10,920 bases of DNA from Alphaproteobacteria bacterium (GTDB taxonomy: Bacteria; Pseudomonadota; Alphaproteobacteria; Rickettsiales; SXRF01). Positions 1 through 9,126 of the stretch are shown piece by piece. The first letter of the stretch is position 1. The number at the start of each line of letters is the position of its first letter. A program made the translations under genes and the position numbers. The DNA lies in assembly GCA_019243895.1 (NCBI GenBank), contig JAFATP010000295.1, forward strand, positions 1 through 10,920. Reading direction: 5' to 3'. The notes beneath the pieces are model-generated. The model had not been told where the DNA came from. It did no database searches and saw only the letters and a program-made list of their open reading frames with translations.

Positions 1-248
<248 letters not shown>

Positions 249-470
249 CTAAGGAAAAATGGCTTATTGTCTCTCCCGCGTAAGCGGGAATCAGACTTAA
301 TCCATATTCACCTTATACGGTGCTTCGTCACCTGCGCCTAAGTGCTCTCACACCACAACCACTCTCTCATACCACGCAAATCTTTATAGAAAGAAGCGAT
401 GAGAGATGATGGATCTCTTGTGAATCACCTTTAAGAGCAAAGCTCCGCCAATAAGCGTGCTGCCGGACGC
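249..470. other. Spacer between 16S and cobB with small hairpins
   Basis: This 222-bp stretch is visibly richer in A and T than the genes around it. It holds no tRNA and no credible protein gene. Besides the GC hairpin annotated separately at 269-296, I see AGAGAT-GATGG-ATCTCT at 402-418 and GAGC-AAA-GCTC at 435-445. CTCTCAT (364-370) could pair with ATGAGAG (399-405) instead of the 402-418 stem, so the two folds exclude each other. The 16S transcript and the cobB transcript must both end here. None of the stems has a strong U-run on either strand, so I do not call a terminator. Confidence 0.6.
269..296. repeat. Small palindromic element just after 16S
   Basis: The core is a perfect six-base-pair stem closed by a GNRA-type tetraloop, TCCCGC-GTAA-GCGGGA, at 274-289. 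It is extended by GTCT (269-272) pairing with AGAC (293-296) across a small internal loop. Words of the form CCCGCG(A/T)AAGCGGGAATC recur as dispersed palindromes in many alphaproteobacterial genomes; this is from memory, and only one copy is visible here. Lying 21 bases past the mature 16S end, it could be an RNA-processing or stability structure, or simply a dispersed repeat. There is no T-run to make it a standard terminator. Confidence 0.55.
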
Positions 471-1214
471 CTAGGCCACCCGGAGCATTTCTTCCACCCA
501 CTCCGGCACCCGCTGCGTTGCCGCGCCGTATCTTCCCTCGTGAAACAATGACGCGCCCAGCGAGCGCTCCATGTTAAGCTCCACGCAATGCGCGCCGTGG
601 CCGCTGGCTTCATGCACAAAGCCCGCCGCCGGATAAACATTCCCGGACGTGCCGATGGAGACAAACACATCGCATGCGCGCAGCGCGGCGTAAATGCGCG
701 CCATCTCCAGCGGCATCTCGCCGAACCACACGATGTGCGGGCGCATATGCCCGGCGAGGCGGCAAGCAGGGCAGAGATGCGCCGTGGAAAGGTTTTCTTC
801 CCAGGCAAACACTTCCTCGCAGGCGCCGCAGCGGGCCTTCTTCAATTCACCGTGCATATGCAGCAGCCGGAAGCGGCCCTCTGGTTTATTCTCCTCCGCG
901 CACGGAGGGCAAGAAGCGAGCGCCCGCTCGTGCAGGTCATCCACGTTCTGCGTCACCAGCAGGAAATCGCCGCGCCACGCCGCGGCGAGCCGGGCAAGCG
1001 CGTGATGCGCGGCATTGGGATGCGCCTCCTTTAGCTGCTGGCGGCGCATGTTGTAAAACGTATGCACCAGCTCCGGGTTGCGCGCGAAAGCCTCCGGCGT
1101 GGCCACGTCCTCCACGCGGTGCTGATGCCATAACCCGCCATTGCCGCGGAACGTGGCGAGGCCGGATTCGGCGGAAATGCCCGCGCCGGTCAGCACCACC
1201 AGGTTTTTAGCCAT
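471..1214 (-). CDS. cobB: NAD-dependent protein deacylase, sirtuin (CobB/SIRT5-like)
   Basis: This 247-residue Sir2-family enzyme removes acyl groups from protein lysines, using NAD+ and releasing nicotinamide and O-acyl-ADP-ribose in the cytoplasm. The NAD-binding GAGISAESGLATFR motif is at residues 10-23, TQNVDDLH at 88-95, and the catalytic histidine is H121 in HMHGEL. Four zinc-binding cysteines are C129, C132, C148 and C151, and GTSGNVYPAAGF closes the Rossmann core. Y54 and R57 in FYNMRR match the Tyr/Arg pair that lets class III sirtuins (SIRT5, E. coli CobB) accept succinyl or malonyl groups, so desuccinylase activity is likely. About 14 extra residues containing CPPC (102-105) lie between HERA and the catalytic HMHG, compared with E. 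coli CobB as I recall it. The ATG lies 8 bp after the bcp stop with no clear Shine-Dalgarno sequence, suggesting translational coupling. It is the last gene of the leftward cluster. Confidence 0.95.
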   Translation of the reverse strand: MAKNLVVLTGAGISAESGLATFRGNGGLWHQHRVEDVATPEAFARNPELVHTFYNMRRQQLKEAHPNAAHHALARLAAAWRGDFLLVTQNVDDLHERALASCPPCAEENKPEGRFRLLHMHGELKKARCGACEEVFAWEENLSTAHLCPACRLAGHMRPHIVWFGEMPLEMARIYAALRACDVFVSIGTSGNVYPAAGFVHEASGHGAHCVELNMERSLGASLFHEGRYGAATQRVPEWVEEMLRVA

Positions 1215-1222
1215 GCCAGGCG

Positions 1223-1717
<495 letters not shown>

Positions 1718-1723
1718 GGGAGG

Positions 1724-1730
1724 CTCCTCT
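1724..1730 (-). promoter_or_regulatory. Strong Shine-Dalgarno site for bcp
   Basis: On the minus strand AGAGGAG stands six bases before the bcp ATG and complements the CCTCC tail of the 16S RNA in this window. It begins two bases after the glnE stop codon. It fixes the bcp start and argues that bcp is translated from a shared glnE-bcp message. It is the only clear Shine-Dalgarno sequence among the gene starts here. Confidence 0.75.
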
Positions 1731-1732
1731 GG

Positions 1733-4471
1733 TTAAGTCTCGGCGATGGTTCCGGTGTAATACGAATGCACGCGGGATTCAATGACGATTGTCTGCGCTT
1801 TCAGCGCCGCGAAATCCTCAAACCGCATCGCCTCCGCCAGCCGCCGTTTCAGGCCGGAAGGGGCCGCCGCCTCGTCAAACTCGCCGGGAGAGCACAGGCG
1901 CAGCAGGCTGAACAGGCGGAAAAGGAAAATTTCCGCTTCCGCCAGCGTGGCGGCATCCGCCGCCGCCGGCGGGGCTTGTGAAAGCACGTGGAAGGCCTTG
2001 ATGAAATCCAGCTCCAGCAGCCCGCCCTGCGCATGTTTGAGATCCCACGGATTGTCAGGGGGAAATTCCCGCGCCACCCGCGCCCGCATTTCCAGCACGT
2101 CGCGCCGCAGCATTTCGGCGTCGCGAGGGCGTACGAGCTGCCGCCGCACCAGCGCGTCCACGGCTTCGCAGAGCGGGGCGTCTCCCGCAACGGCGCGTGC
2201 CTTGACCAACGCCATCGCCTCGAACGTCCAGGCGGACTCGGCGAAATATTGCTCCAGCGCGCCCAAGCTCACGGCGGAAAGCCCCTGATTGCCGAAAGGG
2301 CGCAGGCGCGTGTCCACCTCGTATAGCCGTCCCTCGGGGTTCAGGCTGGTCAGGGCATGCAGCAGCCTGGGCGCCAGCCGGTTATAATAAACGCTGGCGG
2401 TGAAGCTCTTGCTTCCGTCGGACAGGGCATTGGCATCCGGCACGTCGTAAATGAAAATCAAATCGATATCCGAGCCGAACGCCATGGCGCGCTCGCCCAG
2501 CCGCCCCAGCGCCAGAATGCAGAAGCGGCCTCCGGGGATGCGGCCGTAAGAGCGCGCAAATACGTCCTCCATCACCGCGAGCATCCGTTCCAGGATCGCC
2601 TGGGCCAGATCCGCCAGGAACGCGCCTGCGACATGCGCGCCGCACAGGCCTTGCAATAGCTGCACGCCCGCCTGAAACTGCCGCTCGTTCTTGAACCGCC
2701 GCAATGCCTCCAATTGGATTTCGGCGTCATCCATGCCCGCCAGCTGGTTGGCGATGCGCTCCCGCAGCTGCGCCAGGTCAGGCAGCGGCGCATAAAAATC
2801 ATCGTCCAGCACGCTTTCCAGCAATTGCGGATGGCGGCTTAAGCTCTCCGCCAGCGCCGCGCTGCTGCCCATGATGTCCGCGATCAGCGCCAGCAGGTGA
2901 GGATTGGAGGTAAACAGCGAAAAAAGCTGCACGCCCGCCGGGAGGGGTTTGAGAAATTCGTCGAAGCTGCGAAACGCCATGTCCGGATCCGGAGTGGCCG
3001 CCAGCGCCTTCAGCAGCGCGGGCATCAGCTCCGTCAGCAATTCGCGGGCGCGCTTGGTGCGGGTGCAGCGGCGCGAGCCGTGGTGCCAGCCCATCACCGC
3101 CTCCGACACGCGCTCCGGGTGGGCAAAGCCCATGCGCCCCAGCGTGGCGAGCGTGTCCGGGTCATGGTTGGTGCCGGTGAATACCAGGTTGCCTTCCTCC
3201 GTGAGCGGCGCGGCGGGAGCGAACGCGCCCGCGAAAATGGCATAGACGGCGCGAAGCTGGCCGCACACCGCCGCCTCAAAAGCCTCCACGCCGTCATATT
3301 CCATGAAGCGCGCCAGGTTGAGAAGCTCCGCGGGCGCGGCAGGCAGCGTGTGCGTTTGCTGATCATCCACCATTTGCAGGCGATGCTCCAGCGTGCGCAG
3401 GTAAGCATAGGCGTGGACGAGGGTGGCGCGGGTGGTTTCATCCACCAGCCCTTCCCCCGCCAGCGCCGCCAGCGACTCCACCGTGCCGCGCCGGCGCAAG
3501 CCCGGTCTTTTGCCGCCCCAGATCAATTGATGGATCTGCGTGAAGAACTCGATCTCGCGAATACCGCCCGCCCCGGTTTTGATATTGTGGCCGGCGAGGT
3601 CAATACCGGCGCGGCCGCGCGCGTCCATCTGCCGCTTGATGGAGTGAATGTCCTGGATGGCGGCGAAATCCAGATATTTGCGCCAGAGAAAAGGAGTGAT
3701 CTGCTGCAGGAATGCCGTGCCCGCGGCGTGATCGCCCGCCACCGGCCGCGCTTTGATGAAGGCGGCGCGCTCCCAGTTCTGGCCGACGCTTTCATAATAG
3801 ATCATCGCGGCGGCGGTGGAAACTGCGGGCGGCATGGCGGCGGGGTCCGGCCGCAGGCGCAGATCGGTGCGGAACACGTAGCCGTCCGAGGTGCGCTCCT
3901 GGAGAATGTTCACCAGTTCCTGGCTCAGGCGGTTGAAAAAATGCTGTTCGCTGCGCTTGCCGCGATAGCCGATGCGGCCCGGCTCATAAAAAAGGATCAG
4001 GTCGATGTCGCTGGAATAATTTAATTCATGGCCGCCGAGCTTGCCCATGCCAAGCACGATGAGCCCGCATTGGCTGGAAGGGGCGTTGGCGTCCGGCAGC
4101 GCGATTTCGCCGCGCGCGTGGGCCTGGGCCAGCAGGAAATCCACCGTCACCGCGATGCAGGCTTCGGCGAAGCGGGAGAGCGCGTCCGTCACTTGCGGCA
4201 GCGTCCAGGCGCCGCTCAAGTCGCACAGCGCCGTCAGCAGCGCGGCCTCCCGCTTGGCGTAGCGCAGGCGTTTCATCAGCGTGGCGGCGTGCGTGCCGCC
4301 ATGGGTGGAAACACTGGCGTGTATCTGCGCGAATACGGCCTCCGGCCCTTCCGTTTCCACACGCTCCGGCATCTCCCCATGCAGCGCCAGCAGGCGCGTC
4401 AGGTAGGGGGAATGGGTGCGGGCCAGGCTCACCGCATGCGCGAAAGATTCTCTTTTCATCTGTGTTGTCAC
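1733..4471 (-). CDS. glnE: Bifunctional glutamine synthetase adenylyltransferase/deadenylase
   Basis: This 912-residue enzyme switches glutamine synthetase off by attaching AMP to a tyrosine and on again by phosphorolytic removal, under PII and glutamine control; E. coli GlnE has about 946 residues. Two nucleotidyltransferase domains are present. In the N-terminal, deadenylylating half, LGMGKLGGHELNYSSDIDL carries metal-binding D155 and D157, RTDLRLRPDP is at 201-210 and KTGAGGIREIEF at 298-309. In the C-terminal, adenylylating half, ALGRLGERAMAFGSDIDL carries D668 and D670, followed by VDTRLRPFG. Both active sites look intact, so both reactions should be possible. The frame opens at a GTG; an ATG four codons later (4457-4459) is an equally plausible start, and neither has a clear Shine-Dalgarno site. 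It leads the leftward cluster with bcp and cobB. glnB, glnA and glnD are not in view. Confidence 0.97.
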   Translation of the reverse strand: MTTQMKRESFAHAVSLARTHSPYLTRLLALHGEMPERVETEGPEAVFAQIHASVSTHGGTHAATLMKRLRYAKREAALLTALCDLSGAWTLPQVTDALSRFAEACIAVTVDFLLAQAHARGEIALPDANAPSSQCGLIVLGMGKLGGHELNYSSDIDLILFYEPGRIGYRGKRSEQHFFNRLSQELVNILQERTSDGYVFRTDLRLRPDPAAMPPAVSTAAAMIYYESVGQNWERAAFIKARPVAGDHAAGTAFLQQITPFLWRKYLDFAAIQDIHSIKRQMDARGRAGIDLAGHNIKTGAGGIREIEFFTQIHQLIWGGKRPGLRRRGTVESLAALAGEGLVDETTRATLVHAYAYLRTLEHRLQMVDDQQTHTLPAAPAELLNLARFMEYDGVEAFEAAVCGQLRAVYAIFAGAFAPAAPLTEEGNLVFTGTNHDPDTLATLGRMGFAHPERVSEAVMGWHHGSRRCTRTKRARELLTELMPALLKALAATPDPDMAFRSFDEFLKPLPAGVQLFSLFTSNPHLLALIADIMGSSAALAESLSRHPQLLESVLDDDFYAPLPDLAQLRERIANQLAGMDDAEIQLEALRRFKNERQFQAGVQLLQGLCGAHVAGAFLADLAQAILERMLAVMEDVFARSYGRIPGGRFCILALGRLGERAMAFGSDIDLIFIYDVPDANALSDGSKSFTASVYYNRLAPRLLHALTSLNPEGRLYEVDTRLRPFGNQGLSAVSLGALEQYFAESAWTFEAMALVKARAVAGDAPLCEAVDALVRRQLVRPRDAEMLRRDVLEMRARVAREFPPDNPWDLKHAQGGLLELDFIKAFHVLSQAPPAAADAATLAEAEIFLFRLFSLLRLCSPGEFDEAAAPSGLKRRLAEAMRFEDFAALKAQTIVIESRVHSYYTGTIAET

Positions 4472-4495
4472 AGGTAAGGTGGAACGTCACATAAT
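4465..4495 (+). promoter_or_regulatory. Possible sigma-70 promoter for the AsmA-like gene
   Basis: TTGTCA (4465-4470) and CATAAT (4490-4495) resemble -35 and -10 boxes but are 19 bases apart, which is longer than ideal. Initiation would fall only a few bases before the ATG at 4506, giving an almost leaderless message. The hexamer GTCACA occurs twice, at 4467-4472 and 4486-4491. The -35 box lies over the glnE start, so the two divergent genes would share this region. The call rests on pattern only. Confidence 0.3.
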
Positions 4496-4505
4496 TGCAA
4501 CGGAA

Positions 4506-7500
4506 ATGACAATAAACCCTAAATTCCACCGCACGGCGCTCTGGATGGCCTTTTGGCTGGCCGTGCTGCTGCTCATCGCCTTCAACGCGCTGCTGGCCTG
4601 GGTGGCCATCGAGCCGCGCAATCTCGGGCGCGCGCTGCCCTATATCGAGGCGGCGCTGGCGCCGGAAGGCAGCGATTATACGGTAAAAATCCGCCAGGGC
4701 ATGCTGCTGTGGAACGGCTGGCGGCATCCGCTGGACATCCGCCTGCATGCGCTGGAAGTGCATGAGAAAGACGGCACGCTGCTGGCCTTCTTTCCCGATG
4801 TATCGCTGGGGCTGGATGTGTTTGCGCTGCCGCTGGGGCGCATTCAGCCGACCGCGCTGGTGCTGCACCGGCCGGTGATGCGGGTGGTGAAAACCGAAAC
4901 GGCGGGGTTCCGCTTCGCCTTCCAGCCGCCGGAGCAGGCCGCGCCGGCGGAAGAAAGCGCCGCCGCCGGCAATGCCGCGGTGACGGCGGAAGTATTGCGC
5001 AAGACCCTCTATGGCGAGGATGCGAGCCTGCGCCACTTGCGGCGCGTGGAAGTGCTGAATGCCGAGGTGCAGGTGGTGAATGAACAGGGGCAGCTCCTGC
5101 TGGCGGCCGACCATGTGCAGATCAAATTATCCCGCGCCAAGGGGAGCATCGCCGTCGCCGCGGAGGCCTCCATCCCGCAGCAGGAGATGCAAGGGGAGGT
5201 GCGAATCGACGGCGTGCTGCTGGCGAAGGGAGAGCCTGAGTTCGGCGGAAACCTCCATCTGACGCACCTGTATCCCGCCGCCTTTGTGCCCCTGATGGCG
5301 GAGCTGCAGCCGTTGCTGGCGCTGGATTTTCCTATCAGCGGCTGGGCCTCCTTCACGCAGAGCCGCAGCGGAGCCTTCACCGCCGCCTATACGCTGGAAG
5401 GGGATAAAGGCGTCATCCGCCACGCGCTGCTGGAAAAGCCCATCGCGCTTTCCCATGTGCAGGCGGAGGGCAGCGCCATCGGCCTGGATGATGTTACCGT
5501 CAAGCATCTGCTGGTGGAAACGGAAGGCGTGCGCGCCGAGGCGGATGCGCACCTGCGGCTGACGGAAGAGGGCTTAAGCGCGGAAGGCTCGGCGATGGCG
5601 GGGGGAGTGCCGGTATCGCGCATCGGGGAATTCTGGCCGCCGTCGCTTTCCCGGCTGTCGCGCGCATGGGTGACGGAAAATATCACCGCGGGCGTCGCCA
5701 GCCACGTTCAGGCGCGGTTTAATATCGCTCCCGGCGATCTGGCGCTGCCCGCGCTGCCGGAAAAGGATCTGGATGCCGCCATTACTTTTACCGGAGGAGA
5801 GGTGCATTATCTGCCGCAGCATGCACCGGTGCGGCAGGCCGCGGGCACCGTCCATATCAACGGCAAGTCGCTGACGGCGGAAATCACTTCCGCGCAGACG
5901 ATGGCCGATACCCACCTCAGCAACGGCCATCTGCTGATCGAGGATCTGAATCTTGACAATCCGCGCATCGCGCTGCAGCTGGATGCCGCCGCCCCCGCCA
6001 CCGACATGGTGGAATTCATGAGCCAGCCGCCGCTGGCCTGCGCCGGGCGGCTGAAGCTGGACAAGGAGCGCATCACCGGCGCCGTGCAGGGCCATGCGGA
6101 CGTGGGATTCTATTACTTCGCGCCGCGTGATGCCAAGGGCCGCCCGCGCGAGGATCTGGGCCTCGATTACAAGGTGGAAGCCACCGTGGCGCAGCTTTCG
6201 CAGCCGGGCTTACTCGGACGGTTCGACGTCTCGTCCGCCAACGGCACCGTGCATGCTGACAACCAGAGCATTCATTTCGCCGGTGGGGGGCAGGTGAACG
6301 GCGCCACTGTCAACAACGCTGAAATCGGTTACCGCTATCAGCCGCAGGCCGGATATGACACCTCCATCAACGCCTCGGCGCGCGCGCCGGTCTCGGCGCT
6401 GCCGCGCTTCGGCCTGCCGCGCCTTCCCGGGCTGGAAGGCGTGCTGGGAGTGACGCTGCAATACCGCGAAGGCCCAAGCAAGCGCGAGGTGAAAGCCAGC
6501 GCGGACGCCAAGGCCGCCGGCATTTCCATCGCCGATCTCGGCTGGGAAAAGCCCGCCGGCATTCCCGCGTTTCTTGAGGTGGAGGCGCATGGCGATGCGG
6601 ACACGCTTTCCCTCGATCATTTCGCTTTCGCGTCGCGCGATGACGCCGCCAGCGGTTCGGCCCAGCTCACCATGAAGGGCGAGCTGAAGCACCTGGCGCT
6701 TTCGCCGCTGCGCCTGGGAGCGAACGACGTGACGGCCGAGTATGAGCCGATTCCGGGCGGCTACCGGATTGCCGCGCACGGAAAAACCGCCAACCTCACC
6801 GCATGGCATAAAAGCGGCGGCGGCGATTTCGCGTTCAGCCGCATTCCGGCGCTGGAGATGGATATTGACGTGGACCGCGTCATCATCGGCGAAGACCGGG
6901 AGCTTCGTGCGCTGAAAGGCATCGTGGATTGCGGCACCGACACCTGCCGCAAGGTGGAGCTTGCCGGGCAGGCGGGAGGCGCGCCGTTTTCCGTGCATAT
7001 CGGCATGACGCCGAAGGGCAGGGCATTGCAGGCGCAGGCGGAGAATGCCGGCGAATTTCTTAAAGCGGCGGATATTTACGATAACATGCACGGCGGCGGC
7101 TTGAACCTGGAAGGGCAGTTTGACGATGCGGCCGTGCCGCGCAAGCTCACGGGTACGCTCACCATCAGCGAACACGTGATCGAGCACGCGCCGTTCCTGG
7201 CGCGCATGCTGTCGCTCGCCTCGCTGGGCGGATTGCTGGACACGCTCCGTGGCAAGGGCATGACGTTTACCAAGCTTTCCGCGCCCTTTACGCTGCAACA
7301 GGATGTGATCACCCTCAAAGATGCGAAAACTCACGGCCCGGCGATGGGCCTAAGCGCCGACGGCACCATCCGCTTCCCCGGAGAAGTGCTGGACCTGCGC
7401 GGCACCATTGTGCCGTCCTACACGCTGAATCATATTTTAAGCAACGTACCGCTGCTGGGCGACCTGGCCACTGGCGGCGGGGATGGGGTGTTCGGCGCGC

Positions 7501-7673
7501 GCTATCACATCAGCGGCAAAGCGGCGGACCCCAATCTTTCCGTGAATCCACTCTCCATGCTGACGCCGGGTTTCCTGCGCGGCGTGTTCGGCGTGTTCGA
7601 TCGCAAGACGCCGGAGCCTTCCGCCGAGGCTCCCGCGAAGGATACGCCGGAACCTGCGCCGCAAAATCCGTAA
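4506..7673 (+). CDS. AsmA/YhdP-like envelope protein (DUF3971 family)
   Basis: This predicted 1055-residue protein is anchored in the inner membrane by one N-terminal helix (about residues 11-34, ALWMAFWLAVLLLIAFNALL onward) with a short basic, cytoplasmic start. The long remainder is mostly beta-type sequence expected to lie in the periplasm. AsmA-superfamily proteins such as YhdP and TamB form long grooved rods thought to carry phospholipids between the two membranes. The assignment rests on the overall architecture and on a C-terminal AsmA-like region from about residue 921, including the blocks MGLSADGTIRFPGEVLDLRG and NPLSMLTPGFLRGVFG. The last ~23 residues are rich in Pro, Glu and Ala and probably disordered. 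I chose ATG 4506 because it places the membrane helix right after a short N-terminus; an earlier in-frame GTG at 4416 would run back into glnE. Its stop is 6 bp from the convergent tyrS stop. The family is fairly sure; the exact substrate is unknown. Confidence 0.85.
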   Translation: MTINPKFHRTALWMAFWLAVLLLIAFNALLAWVAIEPRNLGRALPYIEAALAPEGSDYTVKIRQGMLLWNGWRHPLDIRLHALEVHEKDGTLLAFFPDVSLGLDVFALPLGRIQPTALVLHRPVMRVVKTETAGFRFAFQPPEQAAPAEESAAAGNAAVTAEVLRKTLYGEDASLRHLRRVEVLNAEVQVVNEQGQLLLAADHVQIKLSRAKGSIAVAAEASIPQQEMQGEVRIDGVLLAKGEPEFGGNLHLTHLYPAAFVPLMAELQPLLALDFPISGWASFTQSRSGAFTAAYTLEGDKGVIRHALLEKPIALSHVQAEGSAIGLDDVTVKHLLVETEGVRAEADAHLRLTEEGLSAEGSAMAGGVPVSRIGEFWPPSLSRLSRAWVTENITAGVASHVQARFNIAPGDLALPALPEKDLDAAITFTGGEVHYLPQHAPVRQAAGTVHINGKSLTAEITSAQTMADTHLSNGHLLIEDLNLDNPRIALQLDAAAPATDMVEFMSQPPLACAGRLKLDKERITGAVQGHADVGFYYFAPRDAKGRPREDLGLDYKVEATVAQLSQPGLLGRFDVSSANGTVHADNQSIHFAGGGQVNGATVNNAEIGYRYQPQAGYDTSINASARAPVSALPRFGLPRLPGLEGVLGVTLQYREGPSKREVKASADAKAAGISIADLGWEKPAGIPAFLEVEAHGDADTLSLDHFAFASRDDAASGSAQLTMKGELKHLALSPLRLGANDVTAEYEPIPGGYRIAAHGKTANLTAWHKSGGGDFAFSRIPALEMDIDVDRVIIGEDRELRALKGIVDCGTDTCRKVELAGQAGGAPFSVHIGMTPKGRALQAQAENAGEFLKAADIYDNMHGGGLNLEGQFDDAAVPRKLTGTLTISEHVIEHAPFLARMLSLASLGGLLDTLRGKGMTFTKLSAPFTLQQDVITLKDAKTHGPAMGLSADGTIRFPGEVLDLRGTIVPSYTLNHILSNVPLLGDLATGGGDGVFGARYHISGKAADPNLSVNPLSMLTPGFLRGVFGVFDRKTPEPSAEAPAKDTPEPAPQNP

Positions 7674-7679
7674 TGTCCG

Positions 7680-9071
7680 CTATTCCAGCTTGATCAGCAC
7701 GTAACGCTTCTTGCCTGCGGTCAGCTTCAGCGGACCGGTGTTAAAGGCGCCGGGGCCGATCAGCGCGTGTTCATCCGTCACTTTATTGCCGTTGATCTTG
7801 GCCCCGCCGCCGCGAATCAGGCGTTTTGCGTCGCTGCCGCTGGACGCCAGCCCGCTTAGGCGAAAAATCTCGTAAGCGGGCAAGCCTTTGCCCAGCGCCG
7901 CGGCTTCCACCATGACTTCCGGCATGGTCTCGCCGGTGCCGCCTTCCTCAAACACCTTGCGCGCGGTCTGCGCCGCCGTTTTCGCGGCGCGGTCGCCATG
8001 CGCGATCCTGGTGGCTTCGGTGGCCAGGGTTTTCTTGGCTTCGTTCAATTCCGCCCCCTCCAGCGCCTCCAGCCTTTCGATTTCCGGCAGCGGCAGCTCC
8101 GTGAACAGGCGCAGGAATCTTCCCACGTCCGCATCGTCCGTATTGCGCCAGAACTGCCAGTATTCATATGCGCTTACCATGTCCGCCGACAGCCATACCG
8201 CGCCGGTGGCGGTTTTCCCCATCTTGGCGCCGGAGGCGGTGGCCAGCAGCGGGGTGGTGAGGCCGAACAGGTGGGCCGCCGGCGCGCTCGGCAGATGCTT
8301 GGCGAAGGCTTCCGGCGTGTAATGCGCCGGTTCATAGCCGCTGGAGCGGATCATCGGCTGCACTTCCACCACGCGTGCGCCCGGCGGCAGCGAGGCATGC
8401 GGCCGCAATCCCTGCTCCGCGCCCATGCGGCGCTGCAATTCGATGCCCATCACGATGTTGCCCCACTGGTCAGACCCGCCGATTTGCAGGTTGACGCCGA
8501 AGCGGCGGTGCAGCTCCACGAAATCATAAGCCTGCAGCACCATGTAATTGAATTCCAGGAAGCTCAGATTCTGTTCCCGCTCCAGCCGCAGGCGCACGCT
8601 CTCCTGCGACAGCATGCGGCTCACCGGAAAATGCCGCCCCACTTCCCGCAGCATGTCAATGTAGCGCAGCCCGTCCAGCCATTCCGCGTTGTTGACGATC
8701 AGCGCGTCATGGGCGCCGGTGCCGGTGTGCAAAAACCGTCCGAAAAGCGCCCCGATGCTTTCGGCATTGCGCGCGATTTCCTCGTCGGTGAGCAGTTTGC
8801 GCGCCTCGTCTTTGCCGGAGGGATCGCCTACCCGCGTGGTGGCGCCGCCCAGCACGATCACCGGCTTATTGCCGGTTTTCTGCAGCCAGCGCAGCGCCAT
8901 GATCTGGATCAGGCTGCCCACGTGCAGCGAAGGGGCGGTGCAGTCAAACCCCACATACGCGGTGACGCGACCGGCGCGCAGCCGCTCGTCCAGCCCCTCG
9001 GCGTCCGTGCACTGATGGATAAACCCGCGCTGCTCAAGGATTTTCAGGAATTCGGAGGTGGGATTGCTCAT
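7680..9071 (-). CDS. tyrS: Tyrosyl-tRNA synthetase with an internal insertion
   Basis: This cytoplasmic class I synthetase charges tRNA-Tyr with tyrosine using ATP. The tyrosine/ATP pocket is seen in [15 protein letters not shown] (residues 39-53), with HVGS as the HIGH motif, and [15 protein letters not shown] (73-87). [10 protein letters not shown] is at 197-206 and the KMSKS-type loop at 283-287 (KMGKT). A C-terminal S4 RNA-binding domain follows (about 398-460, including [11 protein letters not shown]). At 463 residues it is longer than the usual ~420. Most of the excess is about 47 residues between RRMG (214-217) and FGLTTPLL (269-276), where E. coli TyrRS has only a few. All catalytic motifs are intact on both sides, so the enzyme is probably active. 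The ATG at 9071 has no clear Shine-Dalgarno sequence. It diverges from motA. Confidence 0.97.
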   Translation of the reverse strand: MSNPTSEFLKILEQRGFIHQCTDAEGLDERLRAGRVTAYVGFDCTAPSLHVGSLIQIMALRWLQKTGNKPVIVLGGATTRVGDPSGKDEARKLLTDEEIARNAESIGALFGRFLHTGTGAHDALIVNNAEWLDGLRYIDMLREVGRHFPVSRMLSQESVRLRLEREQNLSFLEFNYMVLQAYDFVELHRRFGVNLQIGGSDQWGNIVMGIELQRRMGAEQGLRPHASLPPGARVVEVQPMIRSSGYEPAHYTPEAFAKHLPSAPAAHLFGLTTPLLATASGAKMGKTATGAVWLSADMVSAYEYWQFWRNTDDADVGRFLRLFTELPLPEIERLEALEGAELNEAKKTLATEATRIAHGDRAAKTAAQTARKVFEEGGTGETMPEVMVEAAALGKGLPAYEIFRLSGLASSGSDAKRLIRGGGAKINGNKVTDEHALIGPGAFNTGPLKLTAGKKRYVLIKLE

Positions 9072-9111
9072 ACGCTGTCTGACAGGTTTGCCTTACTATG
9101 GCGCGTTTTAG

Positions 9112-9126
9112 CTAACCATTGGTTAA
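9112..9126. promoter_or_regulatory. CtrA-like palindromic site between tyrS and motA
   Basis: The sequence CTAACCATTGGTTAA contains a palindrome, TAACCA-T-TGGTTA (9113-9125), with six-base arms around one base. It also fits the alphaproteobacterial CtrA consensus TTAA-N7-TTAA in seven of eight fixed bases (CTAA-N7-TTAA), and CTAACCAT differs by one base from the reported CtrA half-site TTAACCAT. It overlaps the candidate tyrS -10 box and lies about 60 bp before the motA start. CtrA commonly controls flagellar genes, so motA would be the natural target. Binding is inferred from pattern only. Confidence 0.4.

Noticed and set aside
259..300. A 13-codon frame (ATG to TAA) after 16S, preceded by AAGGA.
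   Set aside because: It runs straight through the palindromic hairpin, encodes nothing recognisable and is short enough to occur by chance.
402..418. Terminator for cobB or 16S at AGAGAT-GATGG-ATCTCT.
   Set aside because: The stem is short and AT-rich and neither strand has a convincing T-run after it.
249..470. Possible tRNA gene in the 16S spacer.
   Set aside because: No acceptor/T-arm pattern (GTTCGA-type loop) or cloverleaf is present; only small hairpins.
2897..4024. A 375-codon frame on the plus strand opposite glnE.
   Set aside because: It is an antisense shadow typical of GC-rich coding DNA, and glnE is unambiguous with both catalytic motifs.
4416..4505. Upstream GTG start extending the AsmA-like protein by 30 residues.
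   Set aside because: It would overlap the 5' end of glnE and put extra residues before an otherwise normal membrane anchor; ATG 4506 fits better.
4026..5114. A 362-codon minus-strand frame spanning the glnE start and the AsmA-like gene.
   Set aside because: It overlaps two recognised genes in wrong frames; part of its translation is just an out-of-frame reading of glnE.
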